Assembly: GCA_945928315.1 (NCBI GenBank)
Contig: CAMENN010000003.1
Location: 1 to 58,710, forward strand
DNA from: an uncultured Clostridia bacterium
GTDB lineage: Bacteria; Bacillota; Clostridia; Christensenellales; Aristaeellaceae
Direction: 5' to 3'
DNA length: 58,710 nucleotides
Shown here: piece by piece, positions 1 to 8,832 of the stretch
Position numbering within the stretch: the first letter of the stretch is position 1
Layout of the letters: the number at the start of each line of letters is the position of its first letter
The notes under the pieces: generated by a model
Databases searched by the model: none
Seen by the model: only the letters and a program-made list of their open reading frames with translations
Told to the model about the DNA's origin: nothing
Position numbers and translations under genes: made by a program

Positions 1-1
1 T

Positions 2-199
2 TTGCTCAAAAGAACACCTGAACAGAACGCCGCCTTTGAGCGGTGCGTCGGCTTTCTTGCCGAAATGATCGAAAAATACAGCGGAAAGGTTGAAATTCCC
101 GCTCTTCCCCCTGACAGCAAAACGAGTTGGGACAGTTTATCCAATCCATCATTTCAAACAAATTCAGAAGAACCCTTGACAGATGATATGGCTGCGTAA
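2..199 (+). CDS. C-terminal fragment of a small hypothetical protein, 5' end outside window
   Basis: This frame is open from the first base, so the true start probably lies upstream. The visible 65 residues are hydrophilic and end in an acidic tail (EEPLTDDMAA). I recognise no domain. It sits 60 bases before tnpV on the same strand, which suggests it belongs to the same mobile element. Function unknown. Confidence 0.4.
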   Translation: MLKRTPEQNAAFERCVGFLAEMIEKYSGKVEIPALPPDSKTSWDSLSNPSFQTNSEEPLTDDMAA

Positions 200-259
200 T
201 AAAATGCAGTTGGGACATAATACACGAACAGTTACTGCACGATTGACAGGAGGTGCACC

Positions 260-667
260 ATGCTTCAGAATCATCCTGCTCCTGAGAGCCGCGCGCTGCC
301 CCACCACATCACCGACGAGCGCAACGGTCTGAGCTACACCCTTCACGGCGACTATTACTTCCCGGACCTGGAGCTTCCGGAGCAGCAGCCTATCGGCAAA
401 TGGGGCCGGCTGCACCTCCGGCATCTGGAATCGAACCATCCGGGTCATTTCCAAAGGCTGATGCTCACGGGAGCGCTCAATGCCTATCTACACACTATAG
501 ATGAGCAGGCTAGCGAGCGCTTCGATGTGCTCATGAAGGGATATGCCCAAAGCTGGGGCATCACCGAAGGCTTAAAGGCTGAAGATCCCATGAAGTGGGT
601 TGGGCTCATGAATCTGGCCCGAGCCGAAGCGGAGCACAACGTGATGACCGAAATCATCTGCGTCTGA
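260..667 (+). CDS. tnpV: TnpV family transposon-encoded protein
   Basis: A 135-aa protein matching the TnpV family known from Tn4451-like clostridial elements. Seen: a GDYYFPDL motif, then IGKWGRLHLRHLESNHPGHF, an LxLTGALNAYL segment, and a C-terminal GITEGLKAEDPMKWVGLMN block typical of the family. The start is fixed by AGGAGGTG six bases upstream of the ATG. TnpV proteins are accessory genes of elements mobilised by large serine recombinases, and such a recombinase follows at 1805. The molecular role of TnpV is not established. A second, divergent copy lies at 48252-48602, in a separate element remnant. Confidence 0.85.
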   Translation: MLQNHPAPESRALPHHITDERNGLSYTLHGDYYFPDLELPEQQPIGKWGRLHLRHLESNHPGHFQRLMLTGALNAYLHTIDEQASERFDVLMKGYAQSWGITEGLKAEDPMKWVGLMNLARAEAEHNVMTEIICV

Positions 668-679
668 ATCAACTTTCTT

Positions 680-707
680 CCCCGGCCCGCACTCGATCGG
701 GCCGGGG
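680..707 (+). other. GC-rich perfect hairpin between tnpV and rhuM
   Basis: CCCCGGCCCG and its exact reverse complement are separated by 8 bases, directly after tnpV. There is no T-run behind it, so it is not a clean intrinsic terminator. It could attenuate or pause read-through into the rhuM-recombinase pair, or protect the tnpV mRNA 3' end. Confidence 0.5.
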
Positions 708-740
708 AGGGCTGTCACGAACCGCACGAGGAGGAATCCC

Positions 741-1808
741 ATGTCCAGAGAAAAGCAGACGCCCGCGCCCATCCGTTCCAGCGCGGCGGAGGTGCTGACC
801 TATGTCGCCTCCACGGGCGACCCGCAGGGCAGCATCGAAATACGCTATGAGGACGAAAACATCTGGCTGACACAAAAGACGATGGCGCAGCTGTATGATG
901 TGAGTGTCAAAACGATCAATTATCACATCAAGAAAGTCTTTGACGATTCCGAGCTGTCCGAGGATTCAGTTATCCGAAAATTTCGGATAACTGCCACAGA
1001 CGGCAAGCCGTACACCGTCCAGCACTATTCCCTGCAAATGATCATCGCGGTCGGCTTCAAGGTCAATTCCGAGCGCGCCGTTCAGTTCCGCAAATGGGTC
1101 AATCAGATCGCAACGCAGTACACCATTCGTGGCTGGGTCATGGACGACGAACGGCTCAAGCAGGGCACCTATCTGACCGACAAGTACTTTGAGGAACAGC
1201 TGGAGCGCATCCGGGAGATCCGCGCCAGCGAGCGTAAGTTCTATCAGAAGATCACCGACCTGTACGCTACCGCTATTGACTACGACCGCACCTCCACCGC
1301 GACCAAACGCTTCTATGCCACGGTGCAGAACAAGATGCACTTCGCCGTACACGGGCACACCGCCGCCGAGCTGATCATGGAGCGCGCCGACCACACGAAG
1401 GATCACATGGGCCTGACCACCTGGCAGGACGCACCGGACGGCAAGATCAAAAAGTCCGATGTGTCCATCGCCAAGAACTACCTCACCGAGGAGGAGCTTG
1501 GGCAGCTGAACCGCATGGTCACCTCCTATCTGGACTTCGCCGAGAACATGGCCCAGCGCCACATCCCGCTGACCATGCAGGACTGGGAGACCCGCCTGAA
1601 CCGCTTCATTGAAATGTTCGAGTACGGTCTGCTCAGGGATGCGGGCAGGGTGTCCGCGGAAATCGCTCGCCTGCACGCGGAAACCGAGTTTGAAAAGTAC
1701 CGCGTCATTCAGGACCGCGAGTTCCTGTCCGACTACGACAGGTTCCTCCTTGAGCTTGAGGAACATGCGGGCGCGGCAAAGCCCGACCACCGGGAGGAAA
1801 ACCCATGA
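741..1808 (+). CDS. RhuM family protein
   Basis: A 355-aa protein with the RhuM (virulence protein family) layout. The N-terminal half carries a helix-turn-helix-like block: IWLTQKTMAQLYDVSVKTIN, then IRKFRITATDGKPYTVQHYSL and a RAVQFRKWVNQI segment. The C-terminal half is helical and holds a region that resembles a Fic/DOC-type fold only loosely. RhuM homologues are common in pathogenicity and integrative elements, and their biochemical function is not settled. The start has a GAGGAGG ribosome site. The stop overlaps the recombinase start by four bases (ATGA), so the two are translationally coupled, which suggests the protein works with or regulates the recombinase, or is selfish cargo of the element. 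Confidence 0.8.
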   Translation: MSREKQTPAPIRSSAAEVLTYVASTGDPQGSIEIRYEDENIWLTQKTMAQLYDVSVKTINYHIKKVFDDSELSEDSVIRKFRITATDGKPYTVQHYSLQMIIAVGFKVNSERAVQFRKWVNQIATQYTIRGWVMDDERLKQGTYLTDKYFEEQLERIREIRASERKFYQKITDLYATAIDYDRTSTATKRFYATVQNKMHFAVHGHTAAELIMERADHTKDHMGLTTWQDAPDGKIKKSDVSIAKNYLTEEELGQLNRMVTSYLDFAENMAQRHIPLTMQDWETRLNRFIEMFEYGLLRDAGRVSAEIARLHAETEFEKYRVIQDREFLSDYDRFLLELEEHAGAAKPDHREENP

Positions 1809-3763
1809 AGCGAATGAAATGCTACATCTATACCCGTGTTTCCACCTCCATGCAGGTGGACGGCTACAGCCTGGACGCGCAGAAGGACAAGCTGCGCAAG
1901 TACGCGGAGTTCCAGAACATGCTCGTCGCCGGGGAATACTGCGACGAGGGCAAATCCGGCAAGAATATCGAGGGCCGCCCGGAGTTTCTGCGGATGCTGC
2001 GGGACATCGAATCCGGCAAGGACGGCGTCTCCTTTGTGCTGGTGTTCAAGCTCTCGCGCTTCGGCAGAAACGCCGCCGACGTGCTGACCTCCCTGCAGCG
2101 GATGCAGGATTACGGCGTCAACCTCATCTGCGTGGAGGACGGTATTGATTCCTCCAAGGACAGCGGCAAGCTGATGATTTCCGTCCTCTCCGCCGTCGCC
2201 GAGATCGAGCGCGAGAACATCCTCGTGCAGACGATGGAGGGCCGCAGGCAGAAGGCCCGCGAGGGCAAGTGGAACGGCGGCTTTGCCCCCTACGGCTACA
2301 AGCTCGTGGACGGACAGCTGCAGATTGCCGAGGAAGAAGCCGAGGTCATCCGCATCATCTATGACAAGTACATTCATACCACCATGGGCACCGCCAGAAT
2401 TGCAAACTGGCTCAACGAGCATGGATACAGCAAAATCTGCCGTCACAACAACAAGCGGGAGGCCTTCACAGGCTCCTTCCTCATCGGCGTGCTCGACAAT
2501 CCCGTGTACTGCGGCAAGCTGGCCTACGGGCGCAGGCACAACGAAAAGATTCCCGGGACCCGCAACCAGTACCACATCGTCAAGCAGAAGGACTATGCGC
2601 TCTACGACGGCATCCACGAGCCCATCATCTCCGAGGAGGACTGGCAACTCGCGCAGAAGCAGCGCCAGCAGACCAACAAGCGCCAGATCAAGACGCACAG
2701 CCTCGACCACGAGCACGTCCTGTCCGGGCTGCTCAAGTGCCCCGTCTGCGGCGGCGGTATGTACGGCAACGTGAACCGCAAGAAGAAGGGCGACGGTACC
2801 TATTACCGCGACTACTTCTATTACGCCTGCAAGCACCGCCTGCATGTGGACGGCAAGCGCTGCGACTATCACCACCAGTGGGGCGAGGAAATCATCGACG
2901 GCGCGGTGGAGGAAATCATCCACAAGCTGGTCAACACCCCCGCCTTTGAGCAGGGCATCCGGGAGAAGATCGGCGGGAAGCTGGACACCGCCGAGCTTGA
3001 CGCGGAGATGGAGACCCTGCGCAAGCAGCTCCGCCAGCTCACGGGCACCAAGGACAGGCTGGGCGAGCAGATCGACGCGCTCGATTTCGACGACCCGCAT
3101 TACACCCGCAAGGCGCAGGATCTGCAGGAGCGCCAAAACAGGGTCTACGACCAGATCGCCTCCATCGAGGTCAGCATCGCCGAGGTGCAGACCCGCATGG
3201 ACAACATCCGCCAGCACAGGATTTCCACCGACAACGTCTATCAGTTCCTGCTCTACTTCGACAAGCTGTACGACCAGTTCACCGACCTAGAGAAAAAGAC
3301 CTTCATGAACAGCTTCATCGAGCGCGTGGAGATTTACCCGGAGCGTCAGAGCGACGGGCGCATCGTGAAGCGCATCGAGTTCCGTTTTCCCGTGTATTTC
3401 AATGGTTCGGAGATCAGCGGACTTTGTTGGGACGAAACGGATATGTCGGAAACGGTGATGCTTCTGTCTAAACTCTCTGACGCCCGACATATCGACATTC
3501 ACGTCGATATGAACGAGCTGGATGTGACGCCCGCCGAAAGCCAGACGGCTGCGACCTATGACGACATCAAAGCGTATGTCAGGGAACACAGCGGTCTGAC
3601 GGTTTCGACGCTGTACATCGCGCAGGTGAAGCGGAAATACGGCATTCTCTCACGCGAATGCTACAACAAGGCAAAATCCGAGGAGGCGAAGCAGCCGCAA
3701 TGCCCGGCGGACAAGGAACGGGCGATTGCGGAAGCACTGAGGTTCTATGGCATGATCGCTTGA
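1805..3763 (+). CDS. Large serine recombinase (TnpX-type site-specific integrase)
   Basis: A 652-aa enzyme that would excise and integrate the element through a serine-linked double-strand break. The N-terminal resolvase domain (about 1-150) has the YTRVSTSMQ motif with predicted catalytic Ser13, plus KLSRFGRNA and AEIERENI. A recombinase domain follows (about 160-270), then a zinc beta-ribbon with CPVCGGGM and a later Cys pair (about 300-350), a coiled-coil insertion (about 390-460) and a C-terminal DNA-binding region. Length and order are complete for the family, so it is probably active. It overlaps the RhuM gene by four bases. A related fragment survives at 18255-18462. Confidence 0.92.
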   Translation: MKRMKCYIYTRVSTSMQVDGYSLDAQKDKLRKYAEFQNMLVAGEYCDEGKSGKNIEGRPEFLRMLRDIESGKDGVSFVLVFKLSRFGRNAADVLTSLQRMQDYGVNLICVEDGIDSSKDSGKLMISVLSAVAEIERENILVQTMEGRRQKAREGKWNGGFAPYGYKLVDGQLQIAEEEAEVIRIIYDKYIHTTMGTARIANWLNEHGYSKICRHNNKREAFTGSFLIGVLDNPVYCGKLAYGRRHNEKIPGTRNQYHIVKQKDYALYDGIHEPIISEEDWQLAQKQRQQTNKRQIKTHSLDHEHVLSGLLKCPVCGGGMYGNVNRKKKGDGTYYRDYFYYACKHRLHVDGKRCDYHHQWGEEIIDGAVEEIIHKLVNTPAFEQGIREKIGGKLDTAELDAEMETLRKQLRQLTGTKDRLGEQIDALDFDDPHYTRKAQDLQERQNRVYDQIASIEVSIAEVQTRMDNIRQHRISTDNVYQFLLYFDKLYDQFTDLEKKTFMNSFIERVEIYPERQSDGRIVKRIEFRFPVYFNGSEISGLCWDETDMSETVMLLSKLSDARHIDIHVDMNELDVTPAESQTAATYDDIKAYVREHSGLTVSTLYIAQVKRKYGILSRECYNKAKSEEAKQPQCPADKERAIAEALRFYGMIA

Positions 3764-3790
3764 TCTTCTGCGCTGCCTTCTATCATTCAT

Positions 3791-3844
3791 AACAGCACCT
3801 CCCAGCCAAAGCCCCGTTCGGGCGGCTGGGAGGTGTTGTTTTTC
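3791..3844 (+). terminator. Intrinsic terminator after the serine recombinase
   Basis: Long hairpin with arms CACCTCCCAGCC and GGCTGGGAGGTG (17-base arms with one mismatch) followed by TTGTTTTT. It lies between the convergent recombinase and GLUG genes, so it may serve both. The element end (att site) should also be close to here, because these recombinase genes usually sit at an element edge. Confidence 0.8.
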
Positions 3845-3884
3845 AGTTTATGAACTCATGCGGATACCCGCCAAAAGGCATTCG

Positions 3885-6035
3885 TCAGCGCAGCAGCTCC
3901 GCAGCCAGCGTATCGGCTTCCTCCGCCGTGATCTGGCGGTTGCCGGCGATGACCTCCGAATCCGCAGGCAGGAAGGGCGCGTAGACCGCGGCAGCAAAAC
4001 CGTCCGTATACGCGCTGTCGGTGTAATGCTCCGTCTCAAAGGCGTCGCGTTCGCTGTTGTGCAGCGTCAGACCGCAGATGCCGCCGACAAAGACGACGGA
4101 ATCATCCTCGGTCATGCGGACATTGGCTTCGACATCGCTGAGCGGCGCCACCCCCCTGGGCAGCAGGATGTGCCCCCGATTCAGGCAGGATACCACCACC
4201 GTGCCGAAGGCGGAGCCCACAATGCCGCCCACGGCGCTTCCGCCCATGGCGATCATGGTCTTTTCGGTGGCGTTCAGCACGCGGCCGTCGCCGGGCTCCC
4301 GGGGGACGTAATCCACCACGTTGATCGTCGCGTCCCCGTAGCTCAGATCGCCGCTGTTCACGCAGGAGCGAATCGTGCAGGCAGCCTTCCCTTCAAATCC
4401 AATTACATACCCTGCGGTGCATCCGCCGAGGATGCCGCCCAGCCGCCCGGACTGATTGCTGTGGATAGCGCCGGTGTTTTCGCACTGGGTGATCTCGATG
4501 AAGAAGTCTTTGCCACTGTGCATCAGTCGGCTCATGATGCCGCCGGCCGTGCCGGCATTCACCGTGACGCTGCCGCTGTTGCGGCATTTCCGGATGGTCA
4601 GGGAGCCGGAATCCCCCTCCCCATAAGAGAGCGTAGGATCGACGCCCCAGCCGAGAATGCCCCCGGCAGTGCCGGATTCTTCGGACGTTGCGGTCACGCT
4701 GCCCCGGTTTTCGCAGTCTTCAATGACAGAAGCGCCCATGGTGGTGTTGACTGAACCGACAATGCCGGCGACCCGGTCGCTGGCCGTCACGCTGCCGGCG
4801 TTGACGCACTGCTGCAGATGATAATTGCCATATTCCGAAAACACCTCACCTGTAATGCCGCCGACATTCTCCCGTCCAAGAACTTGACCGTTGTTGGTGC
4901 ACCCCTGAATGATGATCGTGCCTGCGGGACGAAAGACGGAGGACCCGTTTCCGGCGATGCCGCCTACCGCCTCCGATTCCACGGCGGTCACGCTGCCGTT
5001 GTTGGTGCAGCCGATGATCTCTCCGTTTGCCGGAATACTGATCCACTTGCCGTTTTCATCCTTCAGGGTTTTGCCGTTTTCATCCTTCGCATTGGTGGGG
5101 CCTGCGCTGACCTGGCCGCAGACGCCGCCGACCGATTGGGATTGCCCGTACACGGTGATGCTGCCGTTGTTGACGCTGTCCCGGAGCGCAGCTTGGTATA
5201 CATCGCCCACAACGCCGCCGCACCCCGAAAGAACGGGAGGATTCCGGACTTCGATGGATGCGTCGTTGACCAGCCGCTCACCCGTACAGGACAGCGTGCC
5301 GCAGACGCCGCCCACATTTCCGGAGTGATTCTCCGCCGCGATGCTGCCCGAGAAGGAGCAGTCCGCAAAGACATCGCCCCATACCCGACCGGCTACGCCG
5401 CCGCTGTCATACACATGATCCACGACGAGCCGGCCGGACACGTGGCAATTTTCAATCACGGAATCCGAGCTTGATCCCACAAGTAGACCGGCTTCCTGCT
5501 TTTCAGCGGCAATCAGCATGGAATCGGTAAGGTTGACGTTGCGGATCTGCGCACGGTCGGCCTTACCGAACAGGCCGCCGGCGGTCTTCTCCTTCTCATG
5601 CAGGAGCGCTGAAAGGCTGTACAGGCCGGAGATCGTGTGCCCCCGACCGTCGAACACCCCTTCAAAATCCCAATAGCCTCTATCATGCTTTCTGGTGCCG
5701 ATGGGTTCCCAGACATACACAGGCGGCTCGCTTTCCCAGTTGGCAAAATTGGCGGTGTCGTTCAGTTCGATGTCCGCCGTCAGGACATAGTACCCATACC
5801 GGTACAGATCCTGCTCATCCTGATGATCCCAGTCATATTCCTGATTGATCACCTTCGCCAGCAGGGCCAGCTGCTGGGCATTGGCAATCTGAAACGGATC
5901 CTCCGCCGTGCCGGAACCGCTCGCAAAGGCCTCCGCAGGCTCGATGCACATCGGCATGTTCTCCGCCGCACAAGCGCCTGCCCACAGGGGCAGCAACGCC
6001 GCGCACAGCAGCAGCGCCATGAGCATTTTCTTCAT
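3885..6035 (-). CDS. Secreted GLUG-repeat protein
   Basis: The start is the ATG at 6035 (MKKMLMALLL), with GAAGGAG upstream, rather than the longer ORF. A signal peptide runs to about residue 23 (WAGACAAE). The mature part, about 690 aa, begins with a typical pre-repeat block (GTAEDPFQIANAQQLALLAKVIN, quoted in part) and continues with many GLUG-type repeats. These have the pattern GGxxG...V..C.N.GSV and form a beta-solenoid such as GGIAGNGSSV and GGIVGSAFG. GLUG repeats occur in surface adhesins and IgA-protease-like proteins. No protease motif, LPxTG or C-terminal membrane segment is visible, so it may be released or bound non-covalently. It is last in the kinase-phosphatase run, 31 bases after the PrsW-FHA gene, and could be its exported effector. 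Confidence 0.8.
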   Translation of the reverse strand: MKKMLMALLLCAALLPLWAGACAAENMPMCIEPAEAFASGSGTAEDPFQIANAQQLALLAKVINQEYDWDHQDEQDLYRYGYYVLTADIELNDTANFANWESEPPVYVWEPIGTRKHDRGYWDFEGVFDGRGHTISGLYSLSALLHEKEKTAGGLFGKADRAQIRNVNLTDSMLIAAEKQEAGLLVGSSSDSVIENCHVSGRLVVDHVYDSGGVAGRVWGDVFADCSFSGSIAAENHSGNVGGVCGTLSCTGERLVNDASIEVRNPPVLSGCGGVVGDVYQAALRDSVNNGSITVYGQSQSVGGVCGQVSAGPTNAKDENGKTLKDENGKWISIPANGEIIGCTNNGSVTAVESEAVGGIAGNGSSVFRPAGTIIIQGCTNNGQVLGRENVGGITGEVFSEYGNYHLQQCVNAGSVTASDRVAGIVGSVNTTMGASVIEDCENRGSVTATSEESGTAGGILGWGVDPTLSYGEGDSGSLTIRKCRNSGSVTVNAGTAGGIMSRLMHSGKDFFIEITQCENTGAIHSNQSGRLGGILGGCTAGYVIGFEGKAACTIRSCVNSGDLSYGDATINVVDYVPREPGDGRVLNATEKTMIAMGGSAVGGIVGSAFGTVVVSCLNRGHILLPRGVAPLSDVEANVRMTEDDSVVFVGGICGLTLHNSERDAFETEHYTDSAYTDGFAAAVYAPFLPADSEVIAGNRQITAEEADTLAAELLR

Positions 6036-6066
6036 TGTGATTACTCCTTCTGTCAGTTGTGGCCTG

Positions 6067-7422
6067 TCATACAACCGTGAAGGCCTGTTCGTCGCTGCCG
6101 AGGACAAAGCTGTCGCCCGCCTTCAGCGGATAGCCGGTGCCGGGGCGAAGCCTTGCACCATTGAGGTATGTGCCTGCGTGGCTGCCCATATCCGCCAGGT
6201 ACAGCTGGCCCTGACGGACGAGCAGCTTGCAGTGCCTGCCGCTGATGCCGGGCGTGCTGACGGGATAGCTCAGCAGGCAGTCGGCGTCGCTGCCGATGAG
6301 GATTTCCGGCTTCGTCAGCGCAAAGGCGACGCCCGCATGTACCCCGGCCACGCACTGAACGCGCAGGGCGTTTGGGGCCCCCTGCCCGGCGGTAGCCACG
6401 CAGGCGCTGAGCTGCCCGAAGGATTTGCGCACTCCATAGCGGCAGCTGAGCCAAAGCAGCGCGGTGGCGGCGGGCAGCTTGAGCAGCAGGCCGCCGAAGG
6501 GCGCGTTCCAGAGGGCATGAACCAGAACGGAAAGCAAAAAGACCGCCCAGAAATCCATGTGACGCAGCGCAGCAAAGGGGTTGCCGCCTTTTATATGCAG
6601 GGCGGCGATGCAGCTGTACGGGGCGCAGTAGAGCACATGGCAGCACACCGCGCAGACGCCCCGCAGCACGATGGAAACCAGCACCGGAAGCAGGGTTTCC
6701 AGCACAAGGATCATGCTGACGCCATGAAGAAGAAGCTCATCATAGGAGATGTTCATCTGCAGGATGGCGTTCAGATAGGCGTCGTAGGCATACTGGGCGC
6801 TTTCAAAGGCGGCGAAGCCCGCGCCCACCGCCGCGCCGATGACCAGACCGTTCAGCCCGAACACCCTGCCCTTTTTTTGATGCAGGCGGCAGAGAAAGAA
6901 CATGGCGATGAGCAGCTTGCCCGGCTCCTCCGCCACGGGTGCCCATGAGGCCTCGTAGCCGGGAATCAGCGGGAAGAGCAGCAGGCTGACCATCAGCGAA
7001 AGCACGCCGCCGGTGAAGAAATACACGATGAGCTCGGCCAGGGAGATGTTCCGCGGCGCATTCATCTCCCAGAAGAGGATCATCAGCGTCACCGGCACCA
7101 CGCAGGGCGGCAGGAGGAACATGAGCAGGTTCAGGCAGGGATTGACGCACGCGCCCTGCACCGCGATGACCACCAGCGTAGCCGCGAGCAGCACGGCAGA
7201 CGCGGACAATCCGCCGCAGAACACCCGGAAAAACAGCCAGGGCCGCTGCCACTTCTGCAGCATGCTCATCTCGGTCTGGGCGGAATCGAGCGTTGTCCCG
7301 GCAATCATGGCGTAATCCGCGTCCTTCCGGGTGTGCTTTTCCCTCCAGCCAGAAAACACATCCCTCCACGTGAGCGACTCCGGACTGCGAATCAGCCTTT
7401 CAACCAGCGAGGGAGCGCTCAT
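6067..7422 (-). CDS. PrsW-type intramembrane protease fused to a C-terminal FHA domain
   Basis: A 451-aa protein. The start is the ATG at 7422, which shares one base with the VWA stop (TGATG), so the two are translationally coupled. About eight membrane segments cover residues 60-350. All three PrsW signature motifs are present: EEPGK (about 164), FESAQY (about 206) and HALWN (about 302). PrsW proteases cleave membrane-bound substrates such as anti-sigma factors. A cytosolic FHA domain (about 370-451) follows, with ISGRH, a DMGSHAGTYLNG block and the usual beta pattern. The first FHA motif reads IGS rather than IGR, so phosphothreonine binding may be altered. Co-encoded kinase and phosphatase suggest the FHA domain couples protease action to phosphorylation. 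Confidence 0.82.
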   Translation of the reverse strand: MSAPSLVERLIRSPESLTWRDVFSGWREKHTRKDADYAMIAGTTLDSAQTEMSMLQKWQRPWLFFRVFCGGLSASAVLLAATLVVIAVQGACVNPCLNLLMFLLPPCVVPVTLMILFWEMNAPRNISLAELIVYFFTGGVLSLMVSLLLFPLIPGYEASWAPVAEEPGKLLIAMFFLCRLHQKKGRVFGLNGLVIGAAVGAGFAAFESAQYAYDAYLNAILQMNISYDELLLHGVSMILVLETLLPVLVSIVLRGVCAVCCHVLYCAPYSCIAALHIKGGNPFAALRHMDFWAVFLLSVLVHALWNAPFGGLLLKLPAATALLWLSCRYGVRKSFGQLSACVATAGQGAPNALRVQCVAGVHAGVAFALTKPEILIGSDADCLLSYPVSTPGISGRHCKLLVRQGQLYLADMGSHAGTYLNGARLRPGTGYPLKAGDSFVLGSDEQAFTVV

Positions 7423-8087
7423 CACAGCTCCACAGTGATGGTGTTGGGCAGGGGTTCCAGCTCCACCTTGTTCATGGCGGGGTCGGAGTTGCTGACCACG
7501 CTCATGCTGCTGGAAAGCCACACGAAGGCTTCCTGGAAATTCTCCTTGGAGGCCTTGAGCACCATACCGCTGCCGTTTTTCGTATATTTTTTCAGGGTCT
7601 GGGTATCCGCGCCGCTGCCGATACCCATGGGGAAGAAGTTGATCTTTTTGTTGTTCAGCGCATCCTGCAGCCGCTGCTGGGCGTCCTGATACAGCTCATT
7701 GTCCGTGGGCACGCCGTCGGTGAGCAGGAACACCCACGGACGCCAGTAGTCCACACCCACGTCCTTGTATTCCTGCTTGCGCAGCTCTATCATGTCCAGC
7801 CCGGTGATGACAGCCTCGTTCATAACGGTCAGGCCTCCGGCGGTCAGCACGGGGGCGACATATTCCGCTGCGGGGCAGAAGGGAACCACCTGCTCCACCT
7901 TGCTGCCGAAGCTGATCACGCACACGTCGGCGCAGCCATAGGCCTTGGAATCGGATTTGAGGGCCTCGCCGAACACGCGCAGCCCCTCGTTCAGCTCGTC
8001 CATGGCCTCGCCGCTCATGGAGCCGGACACGTCCACCAGCAGGACGCAGGCGATGTGCTTCTCACCGTAATTCATGATGTTGTACAT
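7422..8087 (-). CDS. VWA domain protein, TerY/YegL-like
   Basis: A 221-aa single von Willebrand factor A domain without a signal peptide, so cytosolic. The complete metal-binding MIDAS site is visible: DVSGSMSG (D19, S21, S23), GGLTVM for the threonine, and FLLTDGVPTD for the last aspartate. Such proteins (TerY, YegL) act as metal-dependent protein-interaction hubs and are typically encoded with a PP2C phosphatase and an unusual kinase, as here. It is preceded by AGAAGGA and overlaps the PrsW-FHA gene by one base. Confidence 0.85.
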   Translation of the reverse strand: MYNIMNYGEKHIACVLLVDVSGSMSGEAMDELNEGLRVFGEALKSDSKAYGCADVCVISFGSKVEQVVPFCPAAEYVAPVLTAGGLTVMNEAVITGLDMIELRKQEYKDVGVDYWRPWVFLLTDGVPTDNELYQDAQQRLQDALNNKKINFFPMGIGSGADTQTLKKYTKNGSGMVLKASKENFQEAFVWLSSSMSVVSNSDPAMNKVELEPLPNTITVEL

Positions 8088-8142
8088 CTTCGTTCCTTCT
8101 TTCGTTATGTGTTGCTTTCTCGGGAGAGGCTAACGGAATACC

Positions 8143-8799
8143 TTACTTCTTCTTTCTGCCGCGGATCAGGGAAATGACCACGGACGCGCCCCACAGCATC
8201 AGGGAACTCATGATGTCCTGTCCCATAGCGTCGATGAGGGCGCTGTTCTGCTGGATCAGATGCGCGGCCTCCGACACGCGCACGCCCCACAGGTTGGCGC
8301 AGTAGAAGGAGTAACCGAAGGCCGTTCCCAGCATGATCATCAGCAGGGAGATGGGAATCGCGATCCAGACTGCCTTTTTCGAGGACGCAGCGCCCGCGCC
8401 CGAGAGCTTCTGATAGCCGTAGACCGCCAGGAAATAGGTGATGATGCCCGAAATGGCGGCGACAATGCCGATGTTGATCAGGATCGCCTGAACGACCGCG
8501 CCGCCCAGACCAAAGAGACATGCGCCAAGGAAGCCCTTGCCCACGTTCTCCGCAGCCAGGCCGGCGGCGGGCGCAGGCTGTGCCGGGGGCGTGCTGCTGC
8601 GCGCAGGCTGCGGGGCGGGCTGCGGGGCAGTCTGTACAGGCGGCGTGCTACTGCGCACGGGCTGTGCAGCGGGTCGCGCAGGCGGCGGAACGGGCCTTGC
8701 GGAGCCTGCCGGTGCATTGCCTCCGAGGGGCGTGCCGCAATAGGAACAGGTGGTGATCAGGTCCGAATAGGCCCTTCCGCATTGACTGCATTTTTTCAT
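8143..8799 (-). CDS. Zinc-ribbon membrane protein B of the kinase cluster
   Basis: A 218-aa protein. The N-terminus is a short zinc ribbon (CSQCGRAY..CSYCGTPL). A low-complexity Pro/Ala/Gln/Ser linker follows (about 27-80) with a repeated SSTPP unit, then three or four membrane segments (about 88-205) and a basic tail RGRKKK. The architecture matches the other zinc-ribbon membrane protein in the run (10335-11168) without clear sequence identity. GAAGGAGG lies just upstream of the ATG. Zinc ribbons joined to membrane domains by proline linkers are common in Firmicutes signalling loci. The biochemical role is unknown; membrane scaffold or substrate of the kinase is an inference. Confidence 0.7.
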   Translation of the reverse strand: MKKCSQCGRAYSDLITTCSYCGTPLGGNAPAGSARPVPPPARPAAQPVRSSTPPVQTAPQPAPQPARSSTPPAQPAPAAGLAAENVGKGFLGACLFGLGGAVVQAILINIGIVAAISGIITYFLAVYGYQKLSGAGAASSKKAVWIAIPISLLMIMLGTAFGYSFYCANLWGVRVSEAAHLIQQNSALIDAMGQDIMSSLMLWGASVVISLIRGRKKK

Positions 8800-8832
8800 G
8801 AGTATTCCTCCTTCTCCGGCGATTCTGCCGGA

